Origin: Strongyloides papillosus
Taxonomy: Eukaryota; Nematoda; Chromadorea; Rhabditida; Strongyloididae
DNA length: 64,000 nt
Direction of reading: 5' to 3'
Assembly (NCBI GenBank): GCA_005656395.1
Contig: SRSI01000071.1
Location: 310,001-374,000, forward strand
Part shown: piece by piece, positions 1 through 12,270 of the stretch
Layout: every line of letters begins with the position of its first letter
Position numbering within the stretch: position 1 is the first letter of the stretch
Position numbers and translations under genes: made by a program
The notes under the pieces: model-generated
Told to the model about the DNA's origin: nothing
Seen by the model: only the letters and a program-made list of their open reading frames with translations
Database searches by the model: none

Positions 1-1007
1 TTTGTGAACAAAATATTGCTAACAAATTTAAAATTTCCATCATTTATATGGGTTGGAATAGGACAAATGGCAGCAACAATTGTTATATGTTTCTAGGAAG
101 TTTTAGAGGTACTTATACACTACCAAAATGTGATAGTAATATTGTTCGCAAAATTTTTCCATTACCATTGATATATCTCATAAATCTTATTACTGGTCTT
201 GGTGGAACGCAAAAAATAAAGTAGGTTTTTTTTATTGAAATTATATACTATATTAGTGTTGTAATAATATTTTTAGTTTGCCTATGTTCACTGTTCTTCG
301 CCGTTTCTCCATCTTAATGACAATGTTTTTAGAATTAGCATTACTTAAGGTTAGGCCGTCTTTTGCTGTTAAAGTTAGTGTTTTTTTAATGATAATTGGG
401 TCCATTGTCGCTGCTGTAAATGATCTTGCATTTGACTTATACGGATATGTATTAATTTTTGTCAATGACTTGTGTACAGCGGCAAATGGAGTATATATGA
501 AAAGAAATTAGATGCAAAAGAGTTAGGACAAAATGGATTGTTATATTTCAACGCACTTTTCATGATACTACCAACAGTTGCCTTTGCTTACATAACGGAT
601 GACACAAAGAAACTTGTTGAACATTTTTCGAATGATGAAATAACGATATCTATAGTAATTTGCTTTTTAATTTCCTGCGTCTGTGGCTTTATATTAAATT
701 ATTCTTTAGTTCTTTGTACACACTACAATTCTGCATTAACAACATGCTGCGTTGGGACGCTTAAGGTAAGTATTTGTCAGTTTAACGCCTATCAAAAATT
801 GTCTTTATCATTTTTTAGAATTTATTTGTAACATATGTTGGAATGTTTTCAAGTGGTGATTATGTATTTTCACTAGCTAATTTTATTGGTGTAAATATTA
901 GTGTTACAGGATCTCTATTATATACATATGTGACGTTTAAAAGTAAAGAAAATAAAAATAAACAACTCCAAATTCCACCGGAGAAACAAAAACTTCTGAG
1001 CCCATAA
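1..1007 (+). CDS. SLC35D-type nucleotide-sugar transporter, 3' part, with two apparent frameshifts
   Basis: Multi-pass Golgi/ER transporter of the SLC35D family, which moves UDP-sugars into the lumen for glycan synthesis. The 5' end lies outside the window. Exons read as 1-220, 277-765 and 819-1007, with GT...AG introns of 56 and 53 bases. Family landmarks in order are a GQMAAT helix, [64 protein letters not shown] and [12 protein letters not shown], ending in a short cytosolic tail (PEKQKLLSP). The frame breaks twice. The first break is near 84-95, where frame 1 hits TAG at 94-96 and the family sequence resumes in frame 3. The second is near 499-510, where the frame hits TAG at 509-511. Each needs one extra base in a T or A run to restore frame. 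This may be assembly error or a decaying gene. Family assignment is firm; functionality is not. Confidence 0.78.
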
Positions 1008-1567
1008 TCGTATTTTATATGTGCAATAATTTGATTTTATCATATATTATCAATGTTCTCAATTGTGTCTAATTCTTCAAAATTATTTATTATATTCTAT
1101 AGATTTTATATATTTACTTTTGTTTGATATGAATTATATAATTTATGATAATATTTATAGATTTTTACATTAATTTCTATATAAATACAATTTTAATAAA
1201 TAAAAATTAACGTCTATGACATTTTAAACATCTTCCCGCTATTTTTTTAATGTACATTCTTTATGTCGTTCTTCTAGTCGCAACCTTGCACTTTTTTTTC
1301 TTATACAACATTTAGATGGAGTGGTTGTATCATACCAGCCGTGTCAATCCAACAAGAATATAACTAGTCTAATATTATAATCAGACATTAATAATATAAT
1401 GGTCTTAAAACGATTTCTGTGTGTCAAGCGCATCGCATTGGAATTGGTATTACGCTTTTCTTATTTCATTTTATACTTTTCTTGTCAATCGCTATAAGTA
1501 CATATTATTTCTAATATTTTTTTTTATATTTCTAGGTTCCCAATTATTTTTTTTTATTTTTTTAACA
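1008..1567. other. Intergenic: 3' UTR of the transporter and 5' region of the next gene
   Basis: No gene seen. AATAAA-type polyadenylation signals occur near 1195-1205. A T-rich tract with a TTTCTAG near 1530 could serve as a splice or trans-splice acceptor for the gene starting at 1568. Confidence 0.5.
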
Positions 1568-4500
1568 ATGAATCAAAATACTAATCCTCCTAGTACTAAA
1601 ATGAAAGTTTTATCAAAAGCTGCTTTAAAATATTATCCGGAAGATTTGATAAAGAAAGTTGAAAAAGAGGAGCAGCAACAATTTCATATTGAAAGTTTAC
1701 AATCCATACATGATACTTCAATTAGAGGTCCGCCATCTCGTAAAGGAAGAAAAAGAATTCCAGATAATAACTCAACAACTAATACACAACAAAATAATGA
1801 CTCATCAACGGGACGTGCCTCAAATAATACTAATCAAAAGTTACTAACACCTAATAATTCAACAAACAAATCAAAATCAACTCCAAGAACAAGAAAACGT
1901 GAGGGTGGGGTTGGTTTATCTGCTACTGAACAGAATGTGCTCAAAATCCTTGCCGCAAATGCACATGAGTTGGGGAATCAAAAAGTACCACCTATCACTA
2001 TTCAACGCTCACAATCAAATGTTAGTACAGCAAGAATTGTACAAGAAAAACAACACAATCAACAACCACCACCACAACCGCCACCACCGACAAATAATGT
2101 GAAAGGGATAACTAATGAACATCCGAAGAATAATATTTCTCCTCAAAAAACAATAATTCCACGTACTGCAGGTCACCATCAAACTATTTCTGCTGTTTCA
2201 AAAGCTAGTTTTGAACTAACCCCTAACATTACTCCCAACATAAGAAGTAATATAACAAAAAGGGATGTTGATTTAGTTCCCCAACTTGCACCTCAACGTA
2301 ATAAATCTCTCAATCGTATAAGTGTATCAAAAATTGAACCAGAAATTGTAAGAACAGTTCCTAAACTAGCTAATCATAATTCTCAAACAACACCTATCGT
2401 CTCAACGCATTTAGTGATTTCCCCACCACCTAAGAGGACTACAAGTACACCGATGCAACGAATTCAACCGGTGAGGCCAATAATATCACCTGAGCAACAA
2501 ACTCCATTAAAAGTAACAACAACTCATCAACAGCAAGAAATAGTTAACAACGCATCAATTTCACCAAATCAAGTGCAATTAGTAAATAAACAAAGCACTT
2601 TACACACCACACAAAGTAATACAACAGGACATTCTACACCAACAGTTAACGTACAAGTATCTTCACAGCAGCAGATGTTAATAGAACAACAAATGCTACA
2701 ACAACAAAATCAACATATAAAACAATATTCACAAAATCAAGCTGTAAAAGAACAACTAATCGAACAACAACCTCATATTCGTGTACAAAAATCTAACCAG
2801 GCGCAGAACATACAACAACAGATTCAAATATCACAACAAATTCAACAAAAACATATCCAACAACGTCAAATTCAACAACAAGAGAATCATCAGCAACAAC
2901 AGCTTCAACAAATTCAACAACAACAACAACTCCTGCAACTGCAACAACAAAGTCAAAATCAACTACTGGCATCTAAAATTCAACTACAAGAGACTATACA
3001 AAAATTACAGGAACAACAAAAATTGCAAGAAAAACTTATTCTAGAACAAAAAATAATTGAACAAGGGACTGTTGAAAAATTGTTAGTTGAGGAGGATAAT
3101 CGTTTATCTGAACAACAAAAATTTATCCTAGATCAAAATAAAGTTATAGAACAACAATCTGATATCCCAACAACAATTTTGTACACACCACAACAAGGAT
3201 CTATTCAAACAATTGGCAATGTTTCAGCAAATATTTCTCATCAAAACATTCCTAATATTCAAAATCAACAAACTTTACAAGATATTATTAATCAATTATC
3301 TATGCAAAATGCTGCTAATCAACAAAATCAAAAGCGTTTATTGGAACAACAACGTTTTCAACAGGAAACGGAAATGGTAAGAGAACATATGGGAAGGATG
3401 ATTGTGGCAAATAATCTAAACCAGCCACAACCATGGCAAAATAGATCTCCAGTTAGCAATCAAGATTTACTTAATTATTTAGTAAATCAATTTGCCTCCA
3501 TAAATCCCCAAATATTAAATCAATTCCCTATTGGTCATGATGCTCTCCAACAACTCTCACATGGAAAATCAGACCAAGCTTTTCAACGGATGCTCATTCA
3601 ACACCTTGTTAATCAATTACATTTACTATTAAATCAAACAGTTAGTCCTAACAATCCGATTATAACACAACGACAAACACAATCTAATCAACAGAACCAA
3701 AATATTCAAGATAATACTAATGTTAATATGTCTAATACTAATTCTGAGCATCATCAACAACAAATTGCTTTTAATACTGCTTTAAATAATTTGGCTGCTG
3801 CAGGGATAACGGATGAAAATCGTATTCGTCTCCAGCAGGAGTATGCTGCAGTAATTAGATCGTTCCAGGAGGAAGAAAGTAAAAAACAGAAAGCTGAAGA
3901 AGATAGGAAGAAATTAGAAGAGATGATTAAGAAACAACAAGGGGAGGAGGAGTTAAAAAAGATGGAAGCTGAAAAACAACGTCTTCAAGCTGAGGATTTA
4001 ATGAAACATCAAGAGGTTGAAAAAAGACAGATTGAGTTGGAACGTATAAAAAAAATTGAAGCTGAAAATAAGAGGACTATTGAAGAGGAGAGAAAACGTA
4101 TGGAAGAGAAAAAAAGACTTAAGGAGGAGAAGAAAAAACATCTTAAAGAACGAATGGAGGAAGAGTGTAATGTTAATGTACAACAGGAGGTTAAAAAATT
4201 AGTTGAAATTAGAAAAACAAAACAGGATGATAGTAGAAAGTTCCATAAGATACAAGAAATCCACATTACTAGGTATGCTTTTTATTTATTTTTTATTATC
4301 ATTAGGAAATTATTTTTAGACTACCACAAATAGTTGATAAAACTAGGAACATACTTATTGAAAATAAGAAAGCTTCTAACGTTGAGGAAAGACAAAAAAG
4401 AGTAGTTGAAGAAATGCACAATAAAATTAAACAAGAAGTACGTCAACAACAACAGCAATCTGTACCAAAACTTAAAATTGTTGAAAAGGTAATTAAAGAA

Positions 4501-7500
4501 CAAACTAAGGAGCATATAAAAGAAAAAGTCGTTGAGAGTAATGAGGAACAGCTTCAAGAGGAACAAAATCGAAGAGAAGTTATTGCACTCCACAAAGAAA
4601 GAGTATTGGAGAAAGAAAAAATAGGTGCATTTATCCTTCAGGCAAATCAAATTTACCAATTAAATAAAAATTGTAATATGGATGAGTTTTTGAAACTTTG
4701 TATATGTCTTGATCCCCTAACAATCATTGAAGAAAAAGTTTGTGGTAAAAATTCACTTTTTAAAAGAGAAGATTTATTAAAAATACCACCAAAAGTTTTT
4801 TTGGAAGATCTTTCTGCTGAACATAGGCGTGTATGTATTGAATTGGAAGAGGAAGCTAAACGTCTTAATATTAATGGTAAACGTTTACCTTTTGTTGAAA
4901 CAATACCAATAAAAAATTCTGAAAATACTTTGAAACGTGTTGCTGTTTCTACTTCATCCACAATAAATATACCTGCCAAAAGGCCTTGTCTTGAAAAAAG
5001 TATTAATACTCCTGTTATTCAAAAAACTACAATAGTAAGTAGACAGAAAAGTACACAATGTCCAAGTTCTTTTCTTCCTCCATCTTCTTTAAAATCACCA
5101 ACTACCACAACACATTCAACTGTTATAAAGCCTGTTGTCAGAACTAGCATAAATGGGAGAGAACTAATACCTCCAAAGATGATATTAATTCAAAAAACTA
5201 CACCTGGACAATTACAAAGTAAGCAAGATAATGCTACTGTAATTTTCCCAAAAATAGAAAAAAGAATACCCGTTCAATCAACAGCACCAGTTGTTTTACC
5301 AACAAAAGTTATAAAACCAATTTTAGTAAATAATAAGAATGAGATTAAAAAAATTGCTTCTCCAGTTGTTCTTAAAAGAAGTGCAGTCGTAAAATTAAAA
5401 AATGATGATAAGAATCTTCAGGGGACACAAGGGACATTGGGCAAAACCTGTAAGTCTAGAAAATTCTGTATACCCGTTTTAGTACCAAAATCTGTAGTTT
5501 CCATGACGCGTTCACAAATAGAGGAGCAATTAAGAGCCTTCAAAGCTGCTTCTAATGTTTCATCTTCTTCTTCAACTAATGCTCAGTCAAATACTAGTAA
5601 CGAAGTTGGTCCTGATTCTAGCAAACCTGGACCATCTGGTGTGAAGATAAGATTAAGTAATAAAGACATTGAGATATTGAGAAATAAAGGTAAATCACGT
5701 TCAAAAAAAAGTACCCTAGATATTGTTAATAATATAAAAGACAAATTTGAGAAAGATATCTTAAATGAGTTTAATGTTGAATTAACTAAGATGGAAAATA
5801 TTGTTGATGGGAAAGAAAGTAATATAATATTCGAGAATGGTACAATTGAAACTAATAATCTTAATTTTCGGAATGGCTTTTCTAAAAAGAAAAAAAACAA
5901 GGATGGTGAAAAGATGATGAAAAAGATGAGGAAGAAAGTTAAAGGGAGAGAGAGAAAAATTAAATTTAAAGACAATGTTGGAGTACATTACTTTACACCG
6001 GTTGGTAGTGAGGATGAATATATTGAACCACCAATTCCTGTCCTCGAGCAAATATCATTTGTTGAGGATTTAATAAAAAAAGTTATTTTTACCCAAAATA
6101 CTAGTCAAAAACAAAAAAACGAAGCTTTAGTTAGGTTAAATAGCAAATTAGAAGATAAACAAAATGTCTTTTCTAATGGGGTTGATGAGAATGATATATT
6201 AAAAAGCGACTTTATTTCACAATTGATCTCATTTATAATACAATTTAAAAAAAAGTTAACTATTCTTGATAATTTGACAGAGGAAGTTAATGAGGAAACT
6301 GGGAAATTGGATGTATATTCAGATGCTGAAAAACTTAAATATAGATTTAAAGTTCAAATTAAAAACGAACTTTTAAAGCTTGATGAGGAAAGGAAAAAAA
6401 ATACATATGATAGATTGAAATCAAAGAAGATTGATAGACTTACTGGTAGCAATTGTGGTAAAGACGATCAAACAATTGTTTCTGCAAGGAAGGACGTTAT
6501 TCTTGATATTCCTGATGATGTTGATTTAAGGAAAGAGGATCTTCAATGTCACGAATTAATTGATGGTAGAGACGTTAGTATGGAGGATGATGAAACAGTG
6601 GTTAATGAAGAAAAAAATTTACAATGGGACAAAATTAAGTTACCGAAAGATATTTTAAAAGATAACTTGAAATATTTAACCAAAAAACAAGCTAGTTACA
6701 TCTACAATTTTTCTAAAAGTATTCCAACTAGTGTCAAAAAAATTGTAATTGACAGTTCACCATCAGTTTATGATGCCATGAAGATGGATTATATAGTTAA
6801 GAATCCTTCTCTTAAAAATTCAAGTAACATGAAAATACCAAAAAGTATTGATATATTGTTAAAAACAATTAAACGAAATGAATTAGGTATACCTATCTTT
6901 AAATCAAGAAGAGATTTATTTATTTGTAAAGTGTTCTTAAAAAGATTCATTTTATCGTAAGTTTACTACAGCACTTTATTACGATTAATTCTATTTATTA
7001 TAGAAAATTATATTCAATTGCCAAAAAGAGAACAAAATTACTGGAGGGTATACATTCAAGAATTGATGAGATACGTAAAAGACAGGAATATGAGAGAGAA
7101 CTCCAAATTCGTAAACATAATCGAGAAAAAAGAGAAATTAAAATTGATGTTGATTATATGAGGAAGTTTATGACAGATAAAATTATGAGTGAATATGAAA
7201 CAGAGAAAAAAGAATCAATGAAAAGGATGCTTGAAAAATTGGATTGTGAAGAACAATATCAATATAACGAGCTTAAGGAATGGTCTTTGAATCGTGATTT
7301 AAATTCAAAATATGCTCCTCCTAGACAGTAAGTTGATATACAAATTTTTTGAAATTTTTAATAATTTTTTTTTCAGTACAAGTTACTTAAGACGTAATCT
7401 TGTTGATTCAAAAAATATCATTGAAACTACGAGAAGAGGAGCAAAAAAGAAGGTTGTTGTTGAGGATCCAATACCTCATTATATGTTACCATGTAGTTCT

Positions 7501-8010
7501 GTTAGAATAGATAAAGATATTGAGTTATTGGAAAAGGAATGGAAAGAGAAACAGGCGTCATTAAAAATTGATGAAGAGCCTGTTATAGCAAAACCAAATG
7601 CTCGAGGGAAAAAACCAAATACTATAACTGTTATCTATGAGGAGAATCGTGTTATTCGTGATGGGAAAATGTTCTATATCCATCAAAATGTATTTTGTGA
7701 ATTCAGGCATATCGGTCAAATGATGTGTTATATGTTTTTAATTAATAAGGATGAGTGTTTCTTAAGGTCTAGATTACTCGGTGATACAAGAATATTTTGT
7801 GTCTCTAAAAAAGATTTAGAGACGGGGAGAGTTGTATTTAAAAGGAAAGCATCGCAAAAGAAAACTCCTAAAGATCCAAATGAACCTAGTCCTCCAAAGG
7901 CACGTGCTAAACGTGGTGGTCGTACTTCTAGAGGTGGACGTGGAGCACGAGGTAGACGAGGTGCAACTCGCGCACGTGGTGGCCGCGGCAATCGTGGTGG
8001 TAGAAGATAA
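1568..8010 (+). CDS. Giant Gln-rich coiled-coil protein with C-terminal Sds3-like region and RGG tail
   Basis: Four exons (1568-4272, 4320-6956, 7004-7327, 7377-8010) joined by 47-49-base GT...AG introns in consistent phase give 2,099 residues. The N-terminus is Ser/Thr/Asn/Pro-rich. Residues ~360-620 are dominated by Gln. Residues ~760-970 are a Lys/Glu/Arg coiled coil. A basic, Ser-rich middle follows. The last ~320 residues resemble Sds3/BRMS1-family subunits of the Sin3-HDAC corepressor: a charged helix, an LRRN...RRGAKKK basic stretch, PHYMLPCSSVRIDKDIELLEKEW, then a small beta domain with IRDGKMFYIHQNVFCEF and FLRSRLLGDTRIFCVSKKDL. The extreme C-terminus (~2065-2099) is an RGG/RG-rich tail that could bind RNA. 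Known Sds3 proteins are only a few hundred residues, so the long N-terminus is unusual. I infer a nuclear chromatin role. The ATG at 1568 was chosen because the open frame upstream begins only at a GTG and is T-rich, non-coding in character. Confidence 0.72.
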
Positions 8011-8408
8011 AAATTTAATTTAGAATGATGAAAAAAATTTTTTTTATTCATTAATTATTGTATATAAATGTATTGGTTTATAAATGTACTTACAGAAAAG
8101 GAATCTCACTAATAAGTGAATTTTGCAATCAAGTGATCTTAATAATAGAAAAAATATTACAAAATATTCGCAACATATATTACTTTTTGCATGTGATTTA
8201 CTATCGCAAAGTTCTTTTCTGTTCATTCCACGTTAAACGTGTTAATTAATTTTTTTCCTCTTTTTTTATTAATGTTAAAAGTATTTTGTACACATTATTA
8301 CTATAAAGTTTGTATTATATTTGGTTATATAATTTTAATAAAATTTAGAAAAAGCAAACAAGAAAATAATTAAATTTTTTTTATTTATACAAAGATCGTG
8401 AAAGATAA
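8011..8408. other. Convergent intergenic region
   Basis: A ~400-base A+T-rich gap between the tail-to-tail ends of the Sds3-like gene (+) and the ZP gene (-). It probably holds both 3' UTRs. An AATAAA-like string at 8336-8341 lies downstream of the + gene. No other feature seen. Confidence 0.5.
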
Positions 8409-9658
8409 TTATTGGCGAATTTTTAGAAAAATTAAAAATAGTACTCCTAATAAAATGACATTAATTACCATTCCAGTGGTAATTATTGAAAAAAATACCG
8501 TTGAAAGGCAGACGTAATCTTCATCATTATTAATTTTTATAAAATGTATAGTATTTTTGTTTCTTTTGCCAGTATTGGTTTTACAAAATTTTTCTTTATC
8601 CTATAAATATAAAGGTTACACTAAAATTAAGAAAAACAAACCTCTAATGTCATATCAACAGCAGTTAATTCAGTTCTCACATCCAAAGTATTATCACCAT
8701 CCTTGAGTGAACGTTTGCGTAACATTTTGGATAATTCTTGATCAGGATCATTAAATACAGTTGTATTAAAAATATTTTCTTCTTCATCTGGAACAATATC
8801 CCCAATATTTGCTGTATATTCAATGTTTTCATTACAATTAGGTTTTGGGCATGCTTGATATAATTCTTTAGTATTAACAGAAATTTGGCATTGATAGTAC
8901 ATCTGTGGACGGTCTGCATATTTATAAACATTTGATAATTGTCCAGCAACAAAATCATTTGTATATTCAATATTATTAATCAATGTTTTATCAATAGAAC
9001 ATCCAGTTTTATCTATTATTTCAATTTTCGTACCATTTCCATCATCAACAGTACATGAATGAACAAACATACAAAATGTATCAAGATTTTCTGATTCACA
9101 CGTCCATTTATGGTATACTTGATTTCCTATTGTTGCAATATTGACAATTTCTCCAGATGGTCCATCGTTCAATATTTCATACTTACATATAGGCAATGGT
9201 ACGTTATAACTTTGCATTATTGTTGTCATATCATTAACTTTAATACCAGCAGTAACTGTTCTATTATCTTCTAGATAAAAACATTGTACTCTATATGCTT
9301 TATCAACTTTTGTTATAAATTTTGAATGAAATGATATAACAATTGTTGTTGATACAAAAATACCTTTGGGATTTAATGATCTTGTCTTTAATACATTACA
9401 CATATCAAAGGGAACCTCAATATAGGCATTATTCTTTCCAATATCATCATTTCTACAATTTTTATCACTATACATTCCTTTAACAAATACATGTCCTTCA
9501 AAGTCATTTTTTGTTTTGAAGTACACTGCAATGGACAACGGTCCACAGGTAATTTCTGGTTCACCTTCAACACCATTATCTATAAAGTTACCAAATGTTA
9601 AGTCAATGTAGTAGAAATGTAAAAATAATAAAATATAGTATATTTCTAATAAAATCAT
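8409..9658 (-). CDS. Cuticlin-type ZP-domain transmembrane protein
   Basis: Two exons (9658-8642 and 8600-8409) separated by a 41-base intron encode 402 residues. There is an N-terminal hydrophobic signal peptide, then a zona pellucida domain beginning EITCGPLSIAVYFKTKNDFEG with the usual HVFVKG, CRNDD, VPFDMC and YRVQCFY landmarks and paired cysteines. A dibasic furin-type site (MLRKRS) follows, and exon 2 supplies a C-terminal membrane helix (VFFSIITTGMVINVILLG...) with a short basic tail. This is the standard nematode cuticlin plan, in which cleaved ZP ectodomains polymerise into cuticle or apical matrix. The reading frame is phase 0 across the intron. The family call is well supported; which cuticlin it corresponds to cannot be told from sequence alone. 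Confidence 0.85.
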
Positions 9659-10556
9659 CGTAGGTTAGAAAAAATACATATGAATAACTATATAATATAG
9701 CAAGTAAAAATATTTTTCGTAGAATCACATGTCCTATTTATAAGACACCCAAAGATATCCATTAAAACAGCTAAATATCTAATAAATCATTAATCAAAAT
9801 AAATTCCTATTGATATTTTTTGAATAAATCCTGGAAATGACATCAAACAAATGTGGTATTTAAAATTATTATATTTTACCTCTTGCTGTTTTTAAAATAA
9901 TAAAGGGATTATTTCATTTACCATAAAATGGCTCCACTTCTAAGTGATTAATTTAAATGGCGATTGACTTAATTCTATTTATGTCTACAATACCAGTCTC
10001 ATCTTAATTTCTATGGTTTTTTGTTCAAATGGATAGTTCTTTTGTTTAATTATATAATATAAAAAAAATATGACAAGTTTTTTAGTATGTAACTTAAAAT
10101 AAAACAGACAATTAGAAACCTGCTAAAATTTTTGGAAAAGTTTAAAATAATCTTAAACTTTTGAAATTTTATATAATTATAATCCTTATTACTTAATTCT
10201 TTTTAAAAAAAATATATTTTTAAAATGTTGGGTGTAAATTTTCAAAAGAAATTTAGTTGACGAAGCAAATAAATAACGAGATTTTAAATTTGCCACGTAA
10301 AACCATTTACAAAATTTATATAATTTTTACCATATTTTATATGTTGTAAGAAATATTTTTCTATTTTTTTTAATTTAAATTATAAAATGCCTTTTTAAAA
10401 ATAACATATTATTTTGAGAAAAAAGCACAAAAGTAGTATAGAATATTTTATCAGCATGGGTTGCTCTAGAATTTAACTTTAACAATTTGAAACAATGAAA
10501 CATATTTATACGTTATGGAAAATAATTTTTCATAGATAATACAAGAAAGATTGAGT
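9659..10556. other. Intergenic, upstream of the ZP gene
   Basis: About 0.9 kb of A+T-rich sequence holding the presumed promoter of the ZP gene (- strand) up to the edge of the inverted repeat. No ORF, tRNA or recognisable element. Confidence 0.45.
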
Positions 10557-11145
10557 ATAAAAATTTCATTAGTTGATAAAATTTCTCTTCAATTTTTTCA
10601 AATCATTTTACATTTTTGCATATTGACATTATATGAATTTGATTACAATAAATCTTCTTGCATAATTTTATATTATATTCCATTAAATTATGAGGGTTGT
10701 TCTCCAGTCTCAAATTTTATTGCTTATTTGGATCATTGAATGTTCTTCCACATTTTTTATATACCATTTTGTAGATACGTTATTTTTTAATATTTTAACA
10801 AGAGCATTATATTTATTCATTTGGCTTTACAAACAGTTAGACTCTCTTCGTTTCCATGTGTTGTTTTTAGAGTAAACGTACTTTGCGAAGAATTTACACA
10901 AAAACATATCTTTTCAATTTTTTTTCATAAAATGTTGTCCAGTTTCAATAATATCTAGAGTTTAAAGGTGATGTTTAATTATTGGAATTTTTAATAAAAG
11001 GTCGTTGTTATTTTGTTATATTTGTTTTTCTTAGTTTACAAATTCTGTTCTTTAAAGCAAACCTTAATTAGAAATAAGAAAAAGTTTTTCATTACTTGAT
11101 CTTTAACTTAATATTTGTAATATACCAAATATAGAATATATATAA
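10557..11145 (+). repeat. Left arm of a ~588-bp inverted repeat
   Basis: This arm is almost identical to the reverse complement of 13558-14145. I could find only a handful of single-base differences when reading the arms side by side (for example CTTTACAAACAG here against CTTTTCAAACAG in the other arm). The outer boundary is approximate because similarity fades near AAATTTCATTAG. The inner boundary lies just after GAATATATATA. A 61-residue open frame at 10690-10875 recurs in the other arm but is only a consequence of the duplication. Confidence 0.9.
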
Positions 11146-12188
11146 TATGTCTGAAAAGTAATGAGATTAATTTTTTTATACCCCTCATAAGTAACAGGTA
11201 AAAAAAGGTGAAGATTAGTTTTGCAGAAGAAATTCTTATGTTCACATTTAGATAATTCTTTTTTAAAATGAGTCTTTCAAAATCTTTGTACATTAAAAAA
11301 TTTAAATCACTATTTTAAATCTCGTCACGGCAAATATATCATTCTCGCCACAGACAAAAATTTTTTAAACATGTTTTCAACAAACATACAAAAGTGTCTA
11401 GCAGCGTTGACAATTAAATTTTGTCTAAGACTTTAAAAGAATACTGGAAACAGTGTAACATTAAAAGTTCTTTGTTATCAACCCAAATTTTTAGATTACA
11501 TAAAAATTTCAAAAAAAATGAAGACAAGATGTTAAAGATAAAAAGTGAATAATTCGACTATCACGGGTATCCATAGAGTCACTCATCCTTATCTGTCTGT
11601 GATTATTTGTGTTCGACAATAACTGCCAATTTTCTTCATGCTGTCTATAGTCCCAACCTGTACCATGTGACTTTTTTTTGATCTCCAAAATTATGAAATA
11701 TGTAAGAGAACACCATTTTGAAAATTTAGAAAATGTTAAATCGGACGCAACGAGTGCTTTAAACAGCCTTATGCATAAAAACTTCCCGCATTGTTATGAA
11801 AAATGCCAGAATCCCTGGAATTGCTCTGTACAATCAAAAAGGTCTTACTTTTGAAAATCAAAAAATTTAATTTTATTTTGTATAAGTAAAAATTTGTTTT
11901 TTAATCATTCTCATTATTTTCAAGACACATAACGAATATATTTAAAAGTATATAGTATACTTATCACAACTTTCATTCATTTAAATTTGGTAATATAATT
12001 TTTTTGACTGAATGTAGGTAAAAAGAGTTTGTTTTTGTAAAAGTAAAAAATGCTATTCTAAATTTTAATATAAATATGACCGTGTTTGCAATAAAGTTAA
12101 AAATTAGTTCAAATGTGGAAAACAGAAAGGGATCTTGTAAAATTGTGAGTAGAATTTACAAATTAAATACCCAAGCAAAAAGGGAATT
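11146..12188. other. Spacer between inverted repeats, left part
   Basis: A+T-rich with no credible ORF. A stretch around 11560-11830 is somewhat less A+T-rich than its surroundings but does not translate into anything recognisable on either strand. Confidence 0.4.
12177..12181 (-). terminator. Pol III terminator of tRNA-Leu
   Basis: A run of five T on the minus strand begins eight bases past the tRNA 3' end, the usual RNA polymerase III stop signal. Confidence 0.7.
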
Positions 12189-12270
12189 TGACGGAAGTGG
12201 GGTTCGAACCCACGCATCTTACGATATTGGGTCTTAAATCCAACGCCTTAGACCGCTCGGCCATTCCGCC
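12189..12270 (-). tRNA. tRNA-Leu (anticodon UAA)
   Basis: Reads on the minus strand from 12270 to 12189. The acceptor stem GGCGGAA pairs with TTCCGTC (one G-T pair) and is followed by discriminator A. The D arm is TGGCCGAGCGGTCTAAGGC. The anticodon stem is TTGGA/CCCAA with the seven-base loop TTTAAGA, giving anticodon TAA. A long variable arm (TATC-GTAA-GATG) marks it as a type II leucine tRNA. The T arm is GTGGG-TTCGAAC-CCCAC. No intron. CCA is not encoded, as expected in a eukaryote. A T5 run (AAAAA on the plus strand at 12177-12181) just downstream fits a Pol III terminator. It lies between two long inverted repeats. Confidence 0.96.

Noticed and set aside
1421..1567. N-terminal extension of the Gln-rich protein with membrane-like sequence
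   Set aside because: The extended frame begins at GTG, and the hydrophobic residues come from poly-T DNA typical of a splice acceptor region. The ATG at 1568 is a better start.
1568..8010. Model with two genes, a Gln-rich gene and a separate Sds3-like gene
   Set aside because: All three introns have canonical ends and preserve phase, and there is no room for a promoter or new ATG at the junctions.
10690..10875. 61-residue open frame found identically in both inverted-repeat arms (also 13827-14012, minus)
   Set aside because: Its apparent conservation comes from the repeat arms being nearly identical. The product is a hydrophobic T-rich translation with no start context or family resemblance.
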